64,000 bases of DNA from Pleomorphovibrio marinus (GCF_003347495.1 NZ_QCXY01000003.1:434001-498000), one strand, 5' to 3'. Positions 28,312 to 38,325 are shown, numbered from the stretch's first letter. A program made the numbers and translations. Notes: generated by a model from the sequence alone, not told the origin.

Positions 28312-29999
28312 TCGAATATATCTTTAAGGCTACTATTGCCTTAGTTATCTTTTATGCCTTTTATCAGACTTTTTTGGTGAAAGAAAGCATGTTTAGGTTC
28401 AATCGATTTTTCCTGATTTTTGCCCTCTGCTTTTCCTTGATAGTTCCATTTCTTCCCATTCCTTTTGGCTTCCAAATCGGAGAAAATTTAATACCCGAAA
28501 GTATATCAACCACAGTAAAAGGGGATAGAAGCGAAAAAGTTATTCCAGCACAACCACATGTCTGGGAGCAGGGGGAAAGGGAAACCTCCTTTCAAATCCA
28601 ACCGGAAACTCCTCTCAATTGGAAATCTACAATTCCGGGTATTTATTTGCTTGGCCTGTTCCTATTTTTAACGCGCTTTATGCTCCAGTTAATCCAACTT
28701 TTCCGGATGGTTCGAAATAATCAGGCCATAAGGGAAAATGACTGTACCTATGTCTTGCTACCACAAAAAACCCTTCCCTTTACCTTTTTATATTTTCTAT
28801 TTATGGACAAAGCCTCTTTTCAAGCAAATTCAATTGAAAAGGAAATTCTCTATCACGAGTTAACTCATATTCGTCAGAAACACAGCTGGGACATTCTGTT
28901 TGTGGAAATTCTTAAAATTGGCTTTTGGTTTAACCCACTTCTTTTCCTTTATAAAAAGGCCATTCAACTTAATCATGAATTTTTGGCAGATGCGGCAGTT
29001 AATGCCAAATTCCGGGATAAGTCAGTATACCAATGGCTCTTATTCAATAAAATTTCAGGGAATGGGGGCAGCCTATCTATTAGTAGTCCATTCAATTTCT
29101 CTTCCACCAAGAGACGGCTAATTATGATGGGCAAATCCAGCTCGTCGTTAAAGGCCAACCTTCTCAAATCAATTAGCATCCTTATAACAGGTTTCTTGAT
29201 GGTATTTTTATCCTCCAGCCAATCGTTTAAACCCTCGAAATTTCAATCAGCAAATGATTATGAGCAAATCCTCTCCAAGGCATTTAAAGAGGGAAATCCA
29301 TTTGAATTGGATTTGAACAAACTGAACCTTCCTGCCCTTCGAAGTGCTTTTCTTTCTTTGGATGAGAATGAGAAATATGAGCGTACAGAATTTCCATTTT
29401 TTGACGAGACGACATTTGAGAAATTGTTGGAGTTGCAACAGGCCTATCCCGAAGTGAAAACAAGTATTCTTTTTGAAAGCCCTCCAGAAATGAAAGGACC
29501 TAAAAAAGAGATTTTCGAAGAATGGAAAAAAACAAAGGACCTTGCACTGACTATTGATGACATAGAAAAAGAAGCAAGCGATTTAAAACAATACCAGCCT
29601 GATGATTTTGCCTTGTTCATAGTACGTGAGACGGAAAACAGTGGGTTATTTAAAAAAGCCGTTTTCCATGTTACGTTGATGACCCATGAATATTATTATG
29701 GCAAATACTATAAATCAAAGAAAAAAATCCATGCCATTGAAGCCGAATATCCCAATGCCATCAAGGTGCGGGTAGATTATTGGCTAAAGCATGCTGCTGA
29801 AAATGACGGAAGATACTCCAAGTTCGTACCTGAAAATTATGAAGCATCCATCTTTCATCATTTGAGAATCATAGATACTTTCCAATTAGACTTGGAAAAC
29901 AAAATAATTTCCCCATTTGACAGTCAAAAATCTTTTCCGGTGATAATACGAAGTAACGATGGCAAACAAGTAGCAAAAATATTTCTGCCAAGTATTTAA
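28308..29999 (+). CDS. BlaR1-like M56 membrane peptidase with long unknown C-terminal region
   Basis: The 563-residue protein has spans near 5-22, 32-52 and 108-128, the M56 motif HELTH (His183, Glu184, His187) followed by IRQKHSWDILF and FLADAAVN, and a fourth span near 290-308. After that come about 250 residues with no TonB domain and no penicillin-binding motif. They are helix-rich (residues 320-440), then mixed. This replaces the sensor module seen in classical BlaR1, so the signal it responds to is unknown. Its stop codon lies exactly where a duplicated copy of a serine-hydrolase 3' end begins. Confidence 0.88.
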   Translation: MIEYIFKATIALVIFYAFYQTFLVKESMFRFNRFFLIFALCFSLIVPFLPIPFGFQIGENLIPESISTTVKGDRSEKVIPAQPHVWEQGERETSFQIQPETPLNWKSTIPGIYLLGLFLFLTRFMLQLIQLFRMVRNNQAIRENDCTYVLLPQKTLPFTFLYFLFMDKASFQANSIEKEILYHELTHIRQKHSWDILFVEILKIGFWFNPLLFLYKKAIQLNHEFLADAAVNAKFRDKSVYQWLLFNKISGNGGSLSISSPFNFSSTKRRLIMMGKSSSSLKANLLKSISILITGFLMVFLSSSQSFKPSKFQSANDYEQILSKAFKEGNPFELDLNKLNLPALRSAFLSLDENEKYERTEFPFFDETTFEKLLELQQAYPEVKTSILFESPPEMKGPKKEIFEEWKKTKDLALTIDDIEKEASDLKQYQPDDFALFIVRETENSGLFKKAVFHVTLMTHEYYYGKYYKSKKKIHAIEAEYPNAIKVRVDYWLKHAAENDGRYSKFVPENYEASIFHHLRIIDTFQLDLENKIISPFDSQKSFPVIIRSNDGKQVAKIFLPSI

Positions 30000-30283
30000 G
30001 GTACAAAAGTGAAGCAGTGGATGTACCAGAATCCACCCTTGAAGAATATGTTGGTGTTTATTCCTTAGGTCCGGAGCTTACAATCAGTATCACCAAAGAA
30101 GGGAAGCAATTGTTTGGGCAAGCTATTGGTCAGGGGAAGTTCGAGATCCATTCACAAAACGATAGGGTATTTTTCCTGACCGTGGTAGAGGCAACCATAA
30201 CATTTCAAAGGAGAAAAGGTGCAGTGGAAAGCCTGATCCTATTTCAAGGGGGTCAAAAAACACTTGGCAAGAAGGTTGAATAG
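29996..30283 (+). pseudogene. Detached 3' end of a serine-hydrolase gene (duplicate)
   Basis: This stretch matches 37206-37494 with about a dozen mismatches, from ATTTAAGGTACAAAAG to the TAG stop. The encoded 88 residues (from a GTG at 30017) are nearly the C-terminal 88 residues of the serine hydrolase: DVPESTLEEYVGVYSLGPEL. The catalytic part is absent and there is no evident start signal, so it is most likely a remnant. The frame is still intact, so a short product cannot be excluded. Confidence 0.85.
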
Positions 30284-30313
30284 TGTAGGTAATAAACCGC
30301 TTCTAATTCCGCA

Positions 30314-33300
30314 TTAAAGCAAGTCTGCTTGAGAAACATACTCAGAGGGCTTTTTCCCGAATTGCTTTTGGAAACATTTGCTAAAATAAGAGGGATCTTG
30401 AAATCCAACTTGCCAAGAAACTTCTGCTACATTTCCTCCTCCTTTTGACAATATTTCAGCAGCCCTTTTTAGCCGCATCATCCGGATAAAAGACCCGGGA
30501 GAAAGTTTCGTCAATGCTTTTAACTTTCTGTGCAACTGCATTCTGCTCATCCCCAGTTCTTCGCTCAAGGATTCAACCCCAAATAAATGATCCATTATTT
30601 TTTCCTCCATGATCTTTAATACTTTTTGAAGAAATTGTTCATCCAATGAATTGATCTTAATTGCGCATGGCTGTAGCATGATTTGTTGACTGAAAAAGCC
30701 CTGAAGTTTCTTTCTATTTTCAATCAGGTTGTGAATGCGTACAAGCAGCTCCGAAGCTTCAAATGGTTTGATGATATAGTCGTCTGCACCGATCTGAAGT
30801 CCTTCAATTTTACTCCCTCCTGAGGCTTTTGCCGTCAGAAGCACAATAGGTATATGAGCAGTTAGCTCATTATTTTTAAGTTTTTGGCATAGTTCTACAC
30901 CGTCCATCTTAGGCATCATCACGTCACTGAGGATCAGATCAGGAATTATTTCAATTGCTTTTTCAACTCCCTGAAGACCGTCATTTGCAGCAATCACTCG
31001 AAATGAATCCTTCAAAATGTCAAAAATAAATTGCCTGACATCCCTATTATCCTCTACCAGCAACACTATAGGTAGATCACCCTCCAAAATCGAGGCCTCC
31101 TCATTTTCACAATCTTCCTCATTATAGCCGTTCTGGGGGTTATTTCGTGGAATGGCCGACATTTTTGATACTATGGCTAATTCTTCCTGACCAAGCAATG
31201 GAAGAACCAATCTTAATTTGAAAACGGTTCCAAGACCAATTTTGCTCGAAACCTCAATGTCACCTTCATATAATTCTACCAGCTCCTTGACCAAAGAAAG
31301 CCCAATTCCACTTCCTCCCATATCATAAAGGTTGGAGTCTTCAATTTGATAAAAGCGGTTAAATATGTTTTCCAGCTGCTCCTCTGACATGCCGATTCCT
31401 TTATCCTCCACCAGTATTTCCAAAACTTCCAAACTGTTGTAAACTTCTATGTTATTTAACCAACTTGGTTTTCTTTCATTTTCAAAAGGCAATAACCGGA
31501 TGCTGACCAATATGGATCCACCGGCATGGGAAAATTTAAATGAATTGGAGATTAAATTATTGATGATTTTTTCAAGTTTATCAACATCAATGAATGCCAT
31601 GGGGTTTTCCTGAGGATTCCTGATGGTGTAGTTGATTTGCTTTCGCTCCGCCAAGGACGAAAAAGAATAAACCAGAACTTTAAGGAACGTGGTTAAGGCT
31701 ACGGGTTTAAAGTTTAGGTCCAATTTACCGGATTCCAGTTTGGAAAGATCCAGGAGTTGATTGATCAATTCTTGCAGTCTCTTACCATTTCGCTGCATCA
31801 TCAAAAAGATGGATTGATCATTCTTTGATTCATTTTTGGATATGATTTTTTCCAAAGGGCCCAAAATTAGGGTCAGCGGAGTTCTGAATTCGTGAGATAT
31901 ATTAGCAAAAAACCTGGATTTTAAGTGGTCAATCTCAAGCATTTTATCTGCCTCCAGTTGCTTGAGGACTAAGGCATGTTTCAATTGTTCCCTCTTGACG
32001 GTGAATCTTTTGAAGCTGTACAAAAAAACCAATAAAAGCATGGCATAACCAAGATAAGCCCATTCAGTCTTCCACCAAGGGGGTAGAATCGTAAATTCAA
32101 AAGCGTTTATGGATTCTTCAGAAAGGCTATTGTCCGACAAAACCTTAACCTTAAAAGCATAATGGCCAGGTTTTAATTCAGAATAACCAGCAAACCTTCT
32201 TGTTCCACTGTTTACCCACTCAGCATCCACTCCTTCCATACGGTACATAAACTGTGTTTTGTCAGGAGAATGAAAATTGACAGCGTTAAAATCAATATAA
32301 AGGAAATTTTCAAAGTGTTTTAATCGTATATCTTTTTGATCCAGGGAAATACTTTTATCCAACACCTTTACTTGGGTAATATAGACCGAACTCTTTTGAT
32401 TAACCTCTGAAATGCTGTCCTGATGAAAAAAAACCAAGCCATGATTGGTTCCAAAATACACCTTTCCGAAACGGGCATGGCCGCTTGTTTCCAAAAAATA
32501 ATCTCCTAAAAGTCCGTCACTTTTTTCAAAATTATGAAATATTTCTTCGATGGGGTCAAACCTGCTCAAACCTTTGTCAGTGCCCAACCACAACATTCCA
32601 TTACCATCTTCCACGATACTGTTTATTCTGTTGCTCGATAGACCGTCCTTAGTGGTAAAATACCGCAGCTCCTTTTTTTGGATATCCACCCTATTCAAAC
32701 CTCCCTGTACAGTTCCAATCCACAAAACACCGTTGTTGTCTTCATGAATGGAATACACCGCCATATCCGAAATTTTTTTAAATTCCTCCTCTGCGTAAAT
32801 ATGGAATTGGGTAAAGGTTACGGTTTGTGGATCATATTGAAAGACTCCCATCCCTGCTACCGCAGCCCAAATAAATCCTGAACTCCCAGCCAAAACCTGG
32901 AATACCCTTGTCCTGAGATGAATTTCTTCAGGGACTTTGATTTTGGGGAAATAGGTGAAATTGGAGCTTTTAGGGTCAAACTTTGCCAGCCCATCTTTGT
33001 AACTCCCCATCCAAATGTTCCCATTTATATCTGCTGTGATGGTCGTGGGAGCTAATTCCCCCTTGTGCCAAATAAACAGTTCTTTGTCCCTATTCCACTC
33101 AAACAACCCTTTCTCTTCACTGCAACCAACCCAGATTCCTCCTTTAGCATCTTCCACCAAAGCCCAATTTTCAGGAAACACCGCAAAGGGATTTCCTTTT
33201 TTCAGGGGTATTGATTTCACTTTTTGGCCAGCTTCATCCCACCACAAAATCCCGTTCCCTTTATTAACCAACCAAACAGTCCCCAGCCTGTCCACCAATA

Positions 33301-34381
33301 CATTCTGTATCTGATTTTCTTTACGAACATATTCATGGGAAGAATTCACCAGCTGATACTTCATAAAGGGTTTTTTCACCAATACGGCTTTGTTTAAGCC
33401 AAAAATCGTCCCTACCCATAAAATACCCGAATGGTCCACATAAGTGGTAAAAACAGAATTGGTGCTCAAGCTTCCTGCAACATTTGCTTCGGACTTATAC
33501 GATTCGACTTTAAACCGTTTCATATCTACTTTTTGAACACCCCCACCCGAGGAAAGCCACAAATCATCCCCAAATCCAAAGATAATATACACACCATCAT
33601 GTAGTTTTTGACCAAGTGGTATGAGCTCTATGTCGCTCATTGTTCGGGAATCCATTTTATACAATTCCCCGCCCCGAACCTTGATGTACAAAATGCCATT
33701 GTCATTCATATGCAATGCCGTAGGGGACAAAAAGTCATTGTTTTTACCTCTAAGTGAAATCAACTCAAATGTTCCCGTACCTGCATCAAACTTAGTAAGC
33801 CCATCATTGGTAATTCCCCAAAAACTGTTGTTTTTTCCTTTCTGAATCATGGGGAATTTGGATTCTCCTGGCGGAGAATACAATTCAAACCTTTCAGAAT
33901 CGGGTGTGAATTTTATTATTCCACTTTCGCTGCCCAACCAAATATTACCATGATCGTCTTCCTTGACAGACTTGATAATATTAGCGGCATGGGCCTTATC
34001 TTTCATAGGTTGAAACAATTTCCCCTCACCACTGTATTTATTGAGCCTAATCAATCCCCACAGGCTGCCCAACCAAATCCTTCCCTTACTATCCTCAAAA
34101 ACATCAAAAACCACCTGTGATGGCAGGGAATTGCTAGGATCGTTGGGGTCATACCCAAAATGAACCGCCTCATGGCCGTCAAACCTGAATACACCTTCCC
34201 TTGTTCCAATCCAAAGAAATCCTTCCTTATCCTGGACTATACTGGTCACCAAAGTCTTGGGAAGTCCGCGTACCCCACTTAAATTTTCAAAATAAACCTC
34301 ATTGGCCAATCCAGAAAAACCAGCCTTTAATCCAACTAGGAGCAGGAGAGTGATTCTACCTATTTTGGCTAAACCAATCAT
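30314..34381 (-). CDS. Hybrid two-component system regulator (one-piece HTCS)
   Basis: The 1355-residue protein has a signal segment, then about 14 periplasmic Reg_prop propeller repeats (for example DKEGFLWIGTREGVFRFDG and WLGTDKGLSRFDP), a Y_Y_Y domain (about 690-760) and a membrane span near 770-790. In the cytoplasm it has a kinase with FFANISHEFRTPL (His830), an ATPase domain (VEDKGIGMS, GSGIGLSLVKEL), a receiver with LSDVMMPKMDG (Asp1153) and a C-terminal AraC-type HTH (QVGFQDPSYFSKCFQKQFG). Such regulators bind oligosaccharides in the periplasm and activate polysaccharide utilisation genes. No SusC/SusD pair is next to it, so its target is uncertain. Confidence 0.95.
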   Translation of the reverse strand: MIGLAKIGRITLLLLVGLKAGFSGLANEVYFENLSGVRGLPKTLVTSIVQDKEGFLWIGTREGVFRFDGHEAVHFGYDPNDPSNSLPSQVVFDVFEDSKGRIWLGSLWGLIRLNKYSGEGKLFQPMKDKAHAANIIKSVKEDDHGNIWLGSESGIIKFTPDSERFELYSPPGESKFPMIQKGKNNSFWGITNDGLTKFDAGTGTFELISLRGKNNDFLSPTALHMNDNGILYIKVRGGELYKMDSRTMSDIELIPLGQKLHDGVYIIFGFGDDLWLSSGGGVQKVDMKRFKVESYKSEANVAGSLSTNSVFTTYVDHSGILWVGTIFGLNKAVLVKKPFMKYQLVNSSHEYVRKENQIQNVLVDRLGTVWLVNKGNGILWWDEAGQKVKSIPLKKGNPFAVFPENWALVEDAKGGIWVGCSEEKGLFEWNRDKELFIWHKGELAPTTITADINGNIWMGSYKDGLAKFDPKSSNFTYFPKIKVPEEIHLRTRVFQVLAGSSGFIWAAVAGMGVFQYDPQTVTFTQFHIYAEEEFKKISDMAVYSIHEDNNGVLWIGTVQGGLNRVDIQKKELRYFTTKDGLSSNRINSIVEDGNGMLWLGTDKGLSRFDPIEEIFHNFEKSDGLLGDYFLETSGHARFGKVYFGTNHGLVFFHQDSISEVNQKSSVYITQVKVLDKSISLDQKDIRLKHFENFLYIDFNAVNFHSPDKTQFMYRMEGVDAEWVNSGTRRFAGYSELKPGHYAFKVKVLSDNSLSEESINAFEFTILPPWWKTEWAYLGYAMLLLVFLYSFKRFTVKREQLKHALVLKQLEADKMLEIDHLKSRFFANISHEFRTPLTLILGPLEKIISKNESKNDQSIFLMMQRNGKRLQELINQLLDLSKLESGKLDLNFKPVALTTFLKVLVYSFSSLAERKQINYTIRNPQENPMAFIDVDKLEKIINNLISNSFKFSHAGGSILVSIRLLPFENERKPSWLNNIEVYNSLEVLEILVEDKGIGMSEEQLENIFNRFYQIEDSNLYDMGGSGIGLSLVKELVELYEGDIEVSSKIGLGTVFKLRLVLPLLGQEELAIVSKMSAIPRNNPQNGYNEEDCENEEASILEGDLPIVLLVEDNRDVRQFIFDILKDSFRVIAANDGLQGVEKAIEIIPDLILSDVMMPKMDGVELCQKLKNNELTAHIPIVLLTAKASGGSKIEGLQIGADDYIIKPFEASELLVRIHNLIENRKKLQGFFSQQIMLQPCAIKINSLDEQFLQKVLKIMEEKIMDHLFGVESLSEELGMSRMQLHRKLKALTKLSPGSFIRMMRLKRAAEILSKGGGNVAEVSWQVGFQDPSYFSKCFQKQFGKKPSEYVSQADLL

Positions 34382-34556
34382 GTGAAGAAATTATGTTAGT
34401 AGAGGATTCTAGAAATTATTCATACTAAGTGGATTAAAAACCATTTCTTGTTTCAAACCCATTTCTTAAATTATCTAACCTATTTAGCCTTGTGCATCTG
34501 TTCCGGCCCATACTCTCTAAACCACTGAAAGTTAACTAAATAAAAGGATATTTTTA

Positions 34557-34585
34557 TAAAAAATCTCCCAACCATAGGTTGGGAG
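34557..34585 (-). terminator. Rho-independent terminator after the NHL lipoprotein gene
   Basis: CTCCCAACC and GGTTGGGAG form a perfect 9 bp stem around ATA; on the minus strand it is followed by ATTTTTTAT. It lies about 50 bases after the stop of the minus-strand lipoprotein gene and would separate it from the hybrid regulator. Confidence 0.85.
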
Positions 34586-34632
34586 GAAATTGGTTGAATT
34601 CCGAATAAAAAGTCCAATTTGGGGACAAGCCT

Positions 34633-35661
34633 TTATGTACCTATGGTTTTTATTCTCAAAATTTTTCCGTCGTGGAAACTATTAACATAATAGAAACCGC
34701 CTACTGAACTCACCACTGCAGTAGGAGTATTCAGACCGTCCATTAAAACTATAGGGTCACCGTCCCCGATTAATAATCTACCTGTGTTTGCCTGCCATCC
34801 TGGCTGGGATTGAGGGGGTGGAACAAATCTGGCATATTCAATAACAACCAACCTTTTTGACGGACTTAAGGTAATTCCTGTCAAACTGTTGTACCCACCT
34901 TTGTAGTTCTTTACATTTCCATCCACATCCATTTGAAGTACTCTTGCATATCCCTGAGGAAACGGAAAACCATTTAATGTGGTTATCAGGAATTTTTCTC
35001 CATCCCAAATAATCCCAGTTGGTACAGATTCCAACTTACCCGGACCAACTTCCGCAGGGTTCTGTATTCCTTCTATCTCAGCCACTAGGCTTTGTTTTCC
35101 GGATTTGTCAATTTTGATAATGGCATTTGCTCCTGCATCCACAATATAGATTTCTTCATTGGGACCAGAAACGATATCATATGGGTTAGAATATTCAGCT
35201 TGTATTTCATTTTTTATAAAGGTTGAAATATCTTTTTTTTCCAAAGAAGATGCATTAACAGGAGGATCACCGATTTTATAGTGTGAAATGTCCAATGTGT
35301 ATAAGGAACCATCTCCATCTCCGCTGCTATGAATCATTATTACTTTATTGTCTTTTATGATAAGATGATGCAGTCCTACTGGAATGTTTTCCTGCACCCT
35401 TATCATGGAAGGAAATCCATTCGCAACAACATGCTTCTTTCCAGCAGGTGTTATTAATGTCAATTGGCTGTCGTTATTGCCTGTTCCGGATTCTGTTACC
35501 CAAAGGTTTTGTTTATTATCAAGTACCATACCAATGGGAGCGTTTAGACCTGTTACAAATTCCGGATTATTAATAACCGTTCTAACTGGTGCCGGATTAT
35601 CTAAACATCCTGAAATGAGGATAAAAATCAGGCCTGGCAAATAATGTGATAAATTTTTCAT
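34633..35661 (-). CDS. ScyD/NHL-type beta-propeller lipoprotein
   Basis: The 342-residue protein has a lipobox (LISGC, Cys19) and a six-bladed-propeller pattern built from NHL/SMP-30-like repeats: GLNAPIGMVLDNKQNLWVTE, YDIVSGPNEEIYIVDAGANA and a TGIIWDGEKFLITTL blade. The order and spacing match the ScyD/ScyE-type proteins, a family named from cyanobacterial scytonemin clusters but widespread elsewhere without that pathway. It probably binds or processes a ligand at the cell surface. The gene is followed by a strong terminator, so it is not in an operon with the hybrid regulator. Confidence 0.8.
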   Translation of the reverse strand: MKNLSHYLPGLIFILISGCLDNPAPVRTVINNPEFVTGLNAPIGMVLDNKQNLWVTESGTGNNDSQLTLITPAGKKHVVANGFPSMIRVQENIPVGLHHLIIKDNKVIMIHSSGDGDGSLYTLDISHYKIGDPPVNASSLEKKDISTFIKNEIQAEYSNPYDIVSGPNEEIYIVDAGANAIIKIDKSGKQSLVAEIEGIQNPAEVGPGKLESVPTGIIWDGEKFLITTLNGFPFPQGYARVLQMDVDGNVKNYKGGYNSLTGITLSPSKRLVVIEYARFVPPPQSQPGWQANTGRLLIGDGDPIVLMDGLNTPTAVVSSVGGFYYVNSFHDGKILRIKTIGT

Positions 35662-36114
35662 AAGGTCTTCTTTTAAAGGGATAAAACTGAATAGTTGTCA
35701 AAATCAATGGGGTAAATTTAAAAAAGGGGTGAATCAATAAACCCGTAAAACTGTAACCGATTCAGGTAAAATTGTAACATATAATTCTACTCTCAACAAA
35801 GAAATTTGAAATACTGAAATCAATGATCATTTTAAAGAATTGAGGCGAAATTTTCAAGGATCAGTTGGAGTCCTATCTATCAGGAATGGTTTCTACAAGA
35901 CACTCCATCAGGGTTATTCACTTGCTAAATTTGGAAATAGAACTCCATGACCTATTTGATTTCTTATCGGAATTATTTAACTTAGAATGTGTAAAAAAGG
36001 CGAACTGTTTGTCTAGTGGGCCTGGCCAACCATAAAAATAGGTCAGCAGGTGGGGATTGAAATTTTTAAAAAAGCATTTATAGACTAAATCACTTTGTTT
36101 AAAACCCACCCCCT
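35662..36114. other. Divergent intergenic region
   Basis: It separates the propeller lipoprotein and the serine hydrolase. I find no TAnnTTTG box on either strand in a good position and no gene I can support. A minus-strand frame at 35918-36109 has no motif. Confidence 0.4.
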
Positions 36115-37494
36115 ATGAACCGCCTATTTTTCACCCTGATTATTCTTTTGATATCGGTTTCCACCTTTCAATGTCAGAAAAGCCCTGGTAAGAAAAGTCT
36201 GAAAAAGCTCCCCCCTAAAGTCCTAGAAACCATCGAACGACGCATAGCTAAAGGAGCTACCCATAGTATTGCAATTGCCTTAATAGATTCTGCAGGAGTT
36301 ACATATTATAATTTTGGGAAAACTCAAGAAGGGGGTAAGGACGTGGATGAACACACTATCTATGAAATCGGTTCTATTTCCAAGGTGTTCACAGGGATTC
36401 TTCTTGCTCAGCAAGTCTTGGATGGGGACCTAAAGCTGGAAGATGAAATTAATAAATTTTTACCGGATAGTGTAAAAGCCCATGTGAAGGGCGAAGCCGA
36501 AATCACTTTCGGCAACCTAACGGATCACACCTCAGGCTTTCCCGGAATGCCCGACAATTTTACCCCTGCCAATCCCAACAACCCCTATGCAGACTACACG
36601 GTAGATCAGATGTATGACTTTGTTTCAAAGTATCAACCTGATCGGAAAGTAGGTGCTGCATTTGAGTATTCAAATTTTGCTCAGGGCCTCTTGGGGAACT
36701 TGCTTGCCCAAAATAAAAACCAAAGCTACGAAGAATTGATGGTTAAGACGATTGCAGATCCTCTGGGTATGAAGAATACACGAATCGGCTTCACAGGTGA
36801 AATGAAAGAAAACCTAGCCTTGGGACACAGTGAAGGCAAGGTCGTTGAAAGTTGGGACATACTAACACTTGCAGGTGCAGGTGGGATAAGAAGTTCAACC
36901 TCAGATATGGCCAAATTCATTGCTGCTAATTTAGGCTACCTAGATAGTCCTTTGGCAGATGCAATGGCCATGTCACATACTGTCAGGCACAGTAAAGCAG
37001 GGAATATGCGGGTGGGTATGGGTTGGTTTATAAAGAAGGGGAAAGAGGGAGATGTAATCTGGCATAATGGGGGCACCGGAGGATATAGGACATTTACTGG
37101 ATTCGTAAAAGAAACGGGTATTGGGGTAGTACTTCTTACCAATTCGTCCATTAGCACTGATGATATTGGTTTTCATTTACTAGATCCAGGATCGAAAATT
37201 GCCCATTTAAGGTACAAAAGTGAAGCAGTGGATGTACCAGAATCCACCCTTGAAGAATATGTTGGTGTTTATTCCTTAGGTCCGGAGCTTACAATCAGTA
37301 TCACCAAAGAAGGGAAGCAATTGTTTGGGCAAGCTACTGGTCAGGGGAAGTTCGAGATCCATCCACAAAACGATAGCGTCTTTTTCCTGACCGTGGTGGA
37401 GGCAACCATAACATTTCAAAGGAGAAAAGGTGCCGTGGAAAGTCTGATCCTATTTCAAGGGGGTCAAAAAATGCTTGGCAAGAGGATTGAATAG
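36115..37494 (+). CDS. Class-C-type serine hydrolase lipoprotein (beta-lactamase / D-Ala-D-Ala peptidase fold)
   Basis: The 459-residue protein has a lipoprotein signal (STFQC, Cys20). The catalytic motifs of class C beta-lactamases and related esterases are present in order: S-I-S-K (Ser87, Lys90), Y-S-N (Tyr185, Asn187) and H-N-G (His317-Asn318-Gly319, in place of KTG). The HNG form is common in the esterase/peptidase branch, so true beta-lactamase activity is not implied. The final 100 residues form a separate beta domain (EYVGVYSLGPELTISITK), and this 3' end exists a second time at 29996-30283. Likely role: a cell-envelope esterase or amidase. Confidence 0.9.
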   Translation: MNRLFFTLIILLISVSTFQCQKSPGKKSLKKLPPKVLETIERRIAKGATHSIAIALIDSAGVTYYNFGKTQEGGKDVDEHTIYEIGSISKVFTGILLAQQVLDGDLKLEDEINKFLPDSVKAHVKGEAEITFGNLTDHTSGFPGMPDNFTPANPNNPYADYTVDQMYDFVSKYQPDRKVGAAFEYSNFAQGLLGNLLAQNKNQSYEELMVKTIADPLGMKNTRIGFTGEMKENLALGHSEGKVVESWDILTLAGAGGIRSSTSDMAKFIAANLGYLDSPLADAMAMSHTVRHSKAGNMRVGMGWFIKKGKEGDVIWHNGGTGGYRTFTGFVKETGIGVVLLTNSSISTDDIGFHLLDPGSKIAHLRYKSEAVDVPESTLEEYVGVYSLGPELTISITKEGKQLFGQATGQGKFEIHPQNDSVFFLTVVEATITFQRRKGAVESLILFQGGQKMLGKRIE

Positions 37495-37518
37495 TTTAAG
37501 TAATACAGCACATTTAAT

Positions 37519-37556
37519 CCAGCCTTCCAATAGTTAAACATGAAAGGCTGGAATAT
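37519..37556 (+). terminator. Hairpin between convergent genes
   Basis: CCAGCCTT (37519-37526) pairs with AAGGCTGG (37544-37551) and is followed on the plus strand by AATATTTTA. It sits between the stop codons of the serine hydrolase and the minus-strand barrel protein. Confidence 0.5.
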
Positions 37557-37557
37557 T

Positions 37558-38268
37558 TTAAAATAAAAACCTCCAGGTAAGATGTACAGGACTGATATTT
37601 TCGACATTCCCCGCAGTCAGTAGGGAGTTGAATTGGTAGGTAAGTCCAAAACTTGATGCATTGAGGATTTCCAGTTTTTTGAAATAATTGCCCTTAAAGC
37701 CCAGCATTAATTCTGCCTGAACGTTAAATGGACGGGCCACATCTGACAAATCTATGGACTGATTTTCGTTGTTTTCCCTAAAAGAAAATGTGGTGCTGAG
37801 GTTGTATCCACCCCTCAAACCGATTTGAAGGAAGATATTGGTGGTTTGCTTGCTGCTGTTTTCCTTGAAATAAAACCTTGTCTGGGCCGACAGGTTTAGG
37901 CTGTTTTGGAACACCCTTGTATATTTAATCCCATCCGGTCCTTGGATAAATTGACTGTTGTTTTCATCCAATACCGGAAAAAAGTCCAGGTTATAGGTCA
38001 ACCTCTCCAATTCCACACCAGTAACAAAGGAAACCTTATGGTTGATTGGTATTTCTTTCATCAGGCCTAACTGCACATTGCTGTGCCCATCCTGATAAAA
38101 GTTATCCGACACTCCCTGAAGCAAACTTACCCCGGCACCGAAACTAAAATAGGTTTGCGACTTATAAGGCCTTTTGGAGGTTGGGGTTCCATTTTGTGCC
38201 AATATACTCTGGCTTAAAATAAATAAGAAAAGAATAAGGGTGGCTTTAGTAAATTTTAATGTTTTCAT
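37558..38268 (-). CDS. Outer-membrane beta-barrel protein (OMP_b-brl type)
   Basis: The 236-residue protein has a Sec signal (ending SILAQN, about residue 25) and a barrel pattern: YFSFGAGVSLLQGVS, VSFVTGVELERLTYNLDF, NIFLQIGLRGGYNL, and a terminal HLTWRFLF with the C-terminal phenylalanine. It resembles small eight-stranded PorT/OmpW-like proteins of Bacteroidota. Function cannot be told. An FNR-like dyad lies 58 bases upstream of its start and another in front of the Crp/Fnr-type gene, so regulation by that regulator is plausible. Confidence 0.85.
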   Translation of the reverse strand: MKTLKFTKATLILFLFILSQSILAQNGTPTSKRPYKSQTYFSFGAGVSLLQGVSDNFYQDGHSNVQLGLMKEIPINHKVSFVTGVELERLTYNLDFFPVLDENNSQFIQGPDGIKYTRVFQNSLNLSAQTRFYFKENSSKQTTNIFLQIGLRGGYNLSTTFSFRENNENQSIDLSDVARPFNVQAELMLGFKGNYFKKLEILNASSFGLTYQFNSLLTAGNVENISPVHLTWRFLF

Positions 38269-38325
38269 CTTTTGTAGCTGTTTGTTTTACAGGTACAAAG
38301 ATGCGGTACGGTAAGAAGTCAAAAA

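Noticed and set aside
36115-37494. Calling the serine hydrolase a beta-lactamase and linking it to the two BlaI/M56 pairs
   Set aside because: The HNG motif and C-terminal domain fit the esterase/peptidase branch, and it is not in an operon with either pair.
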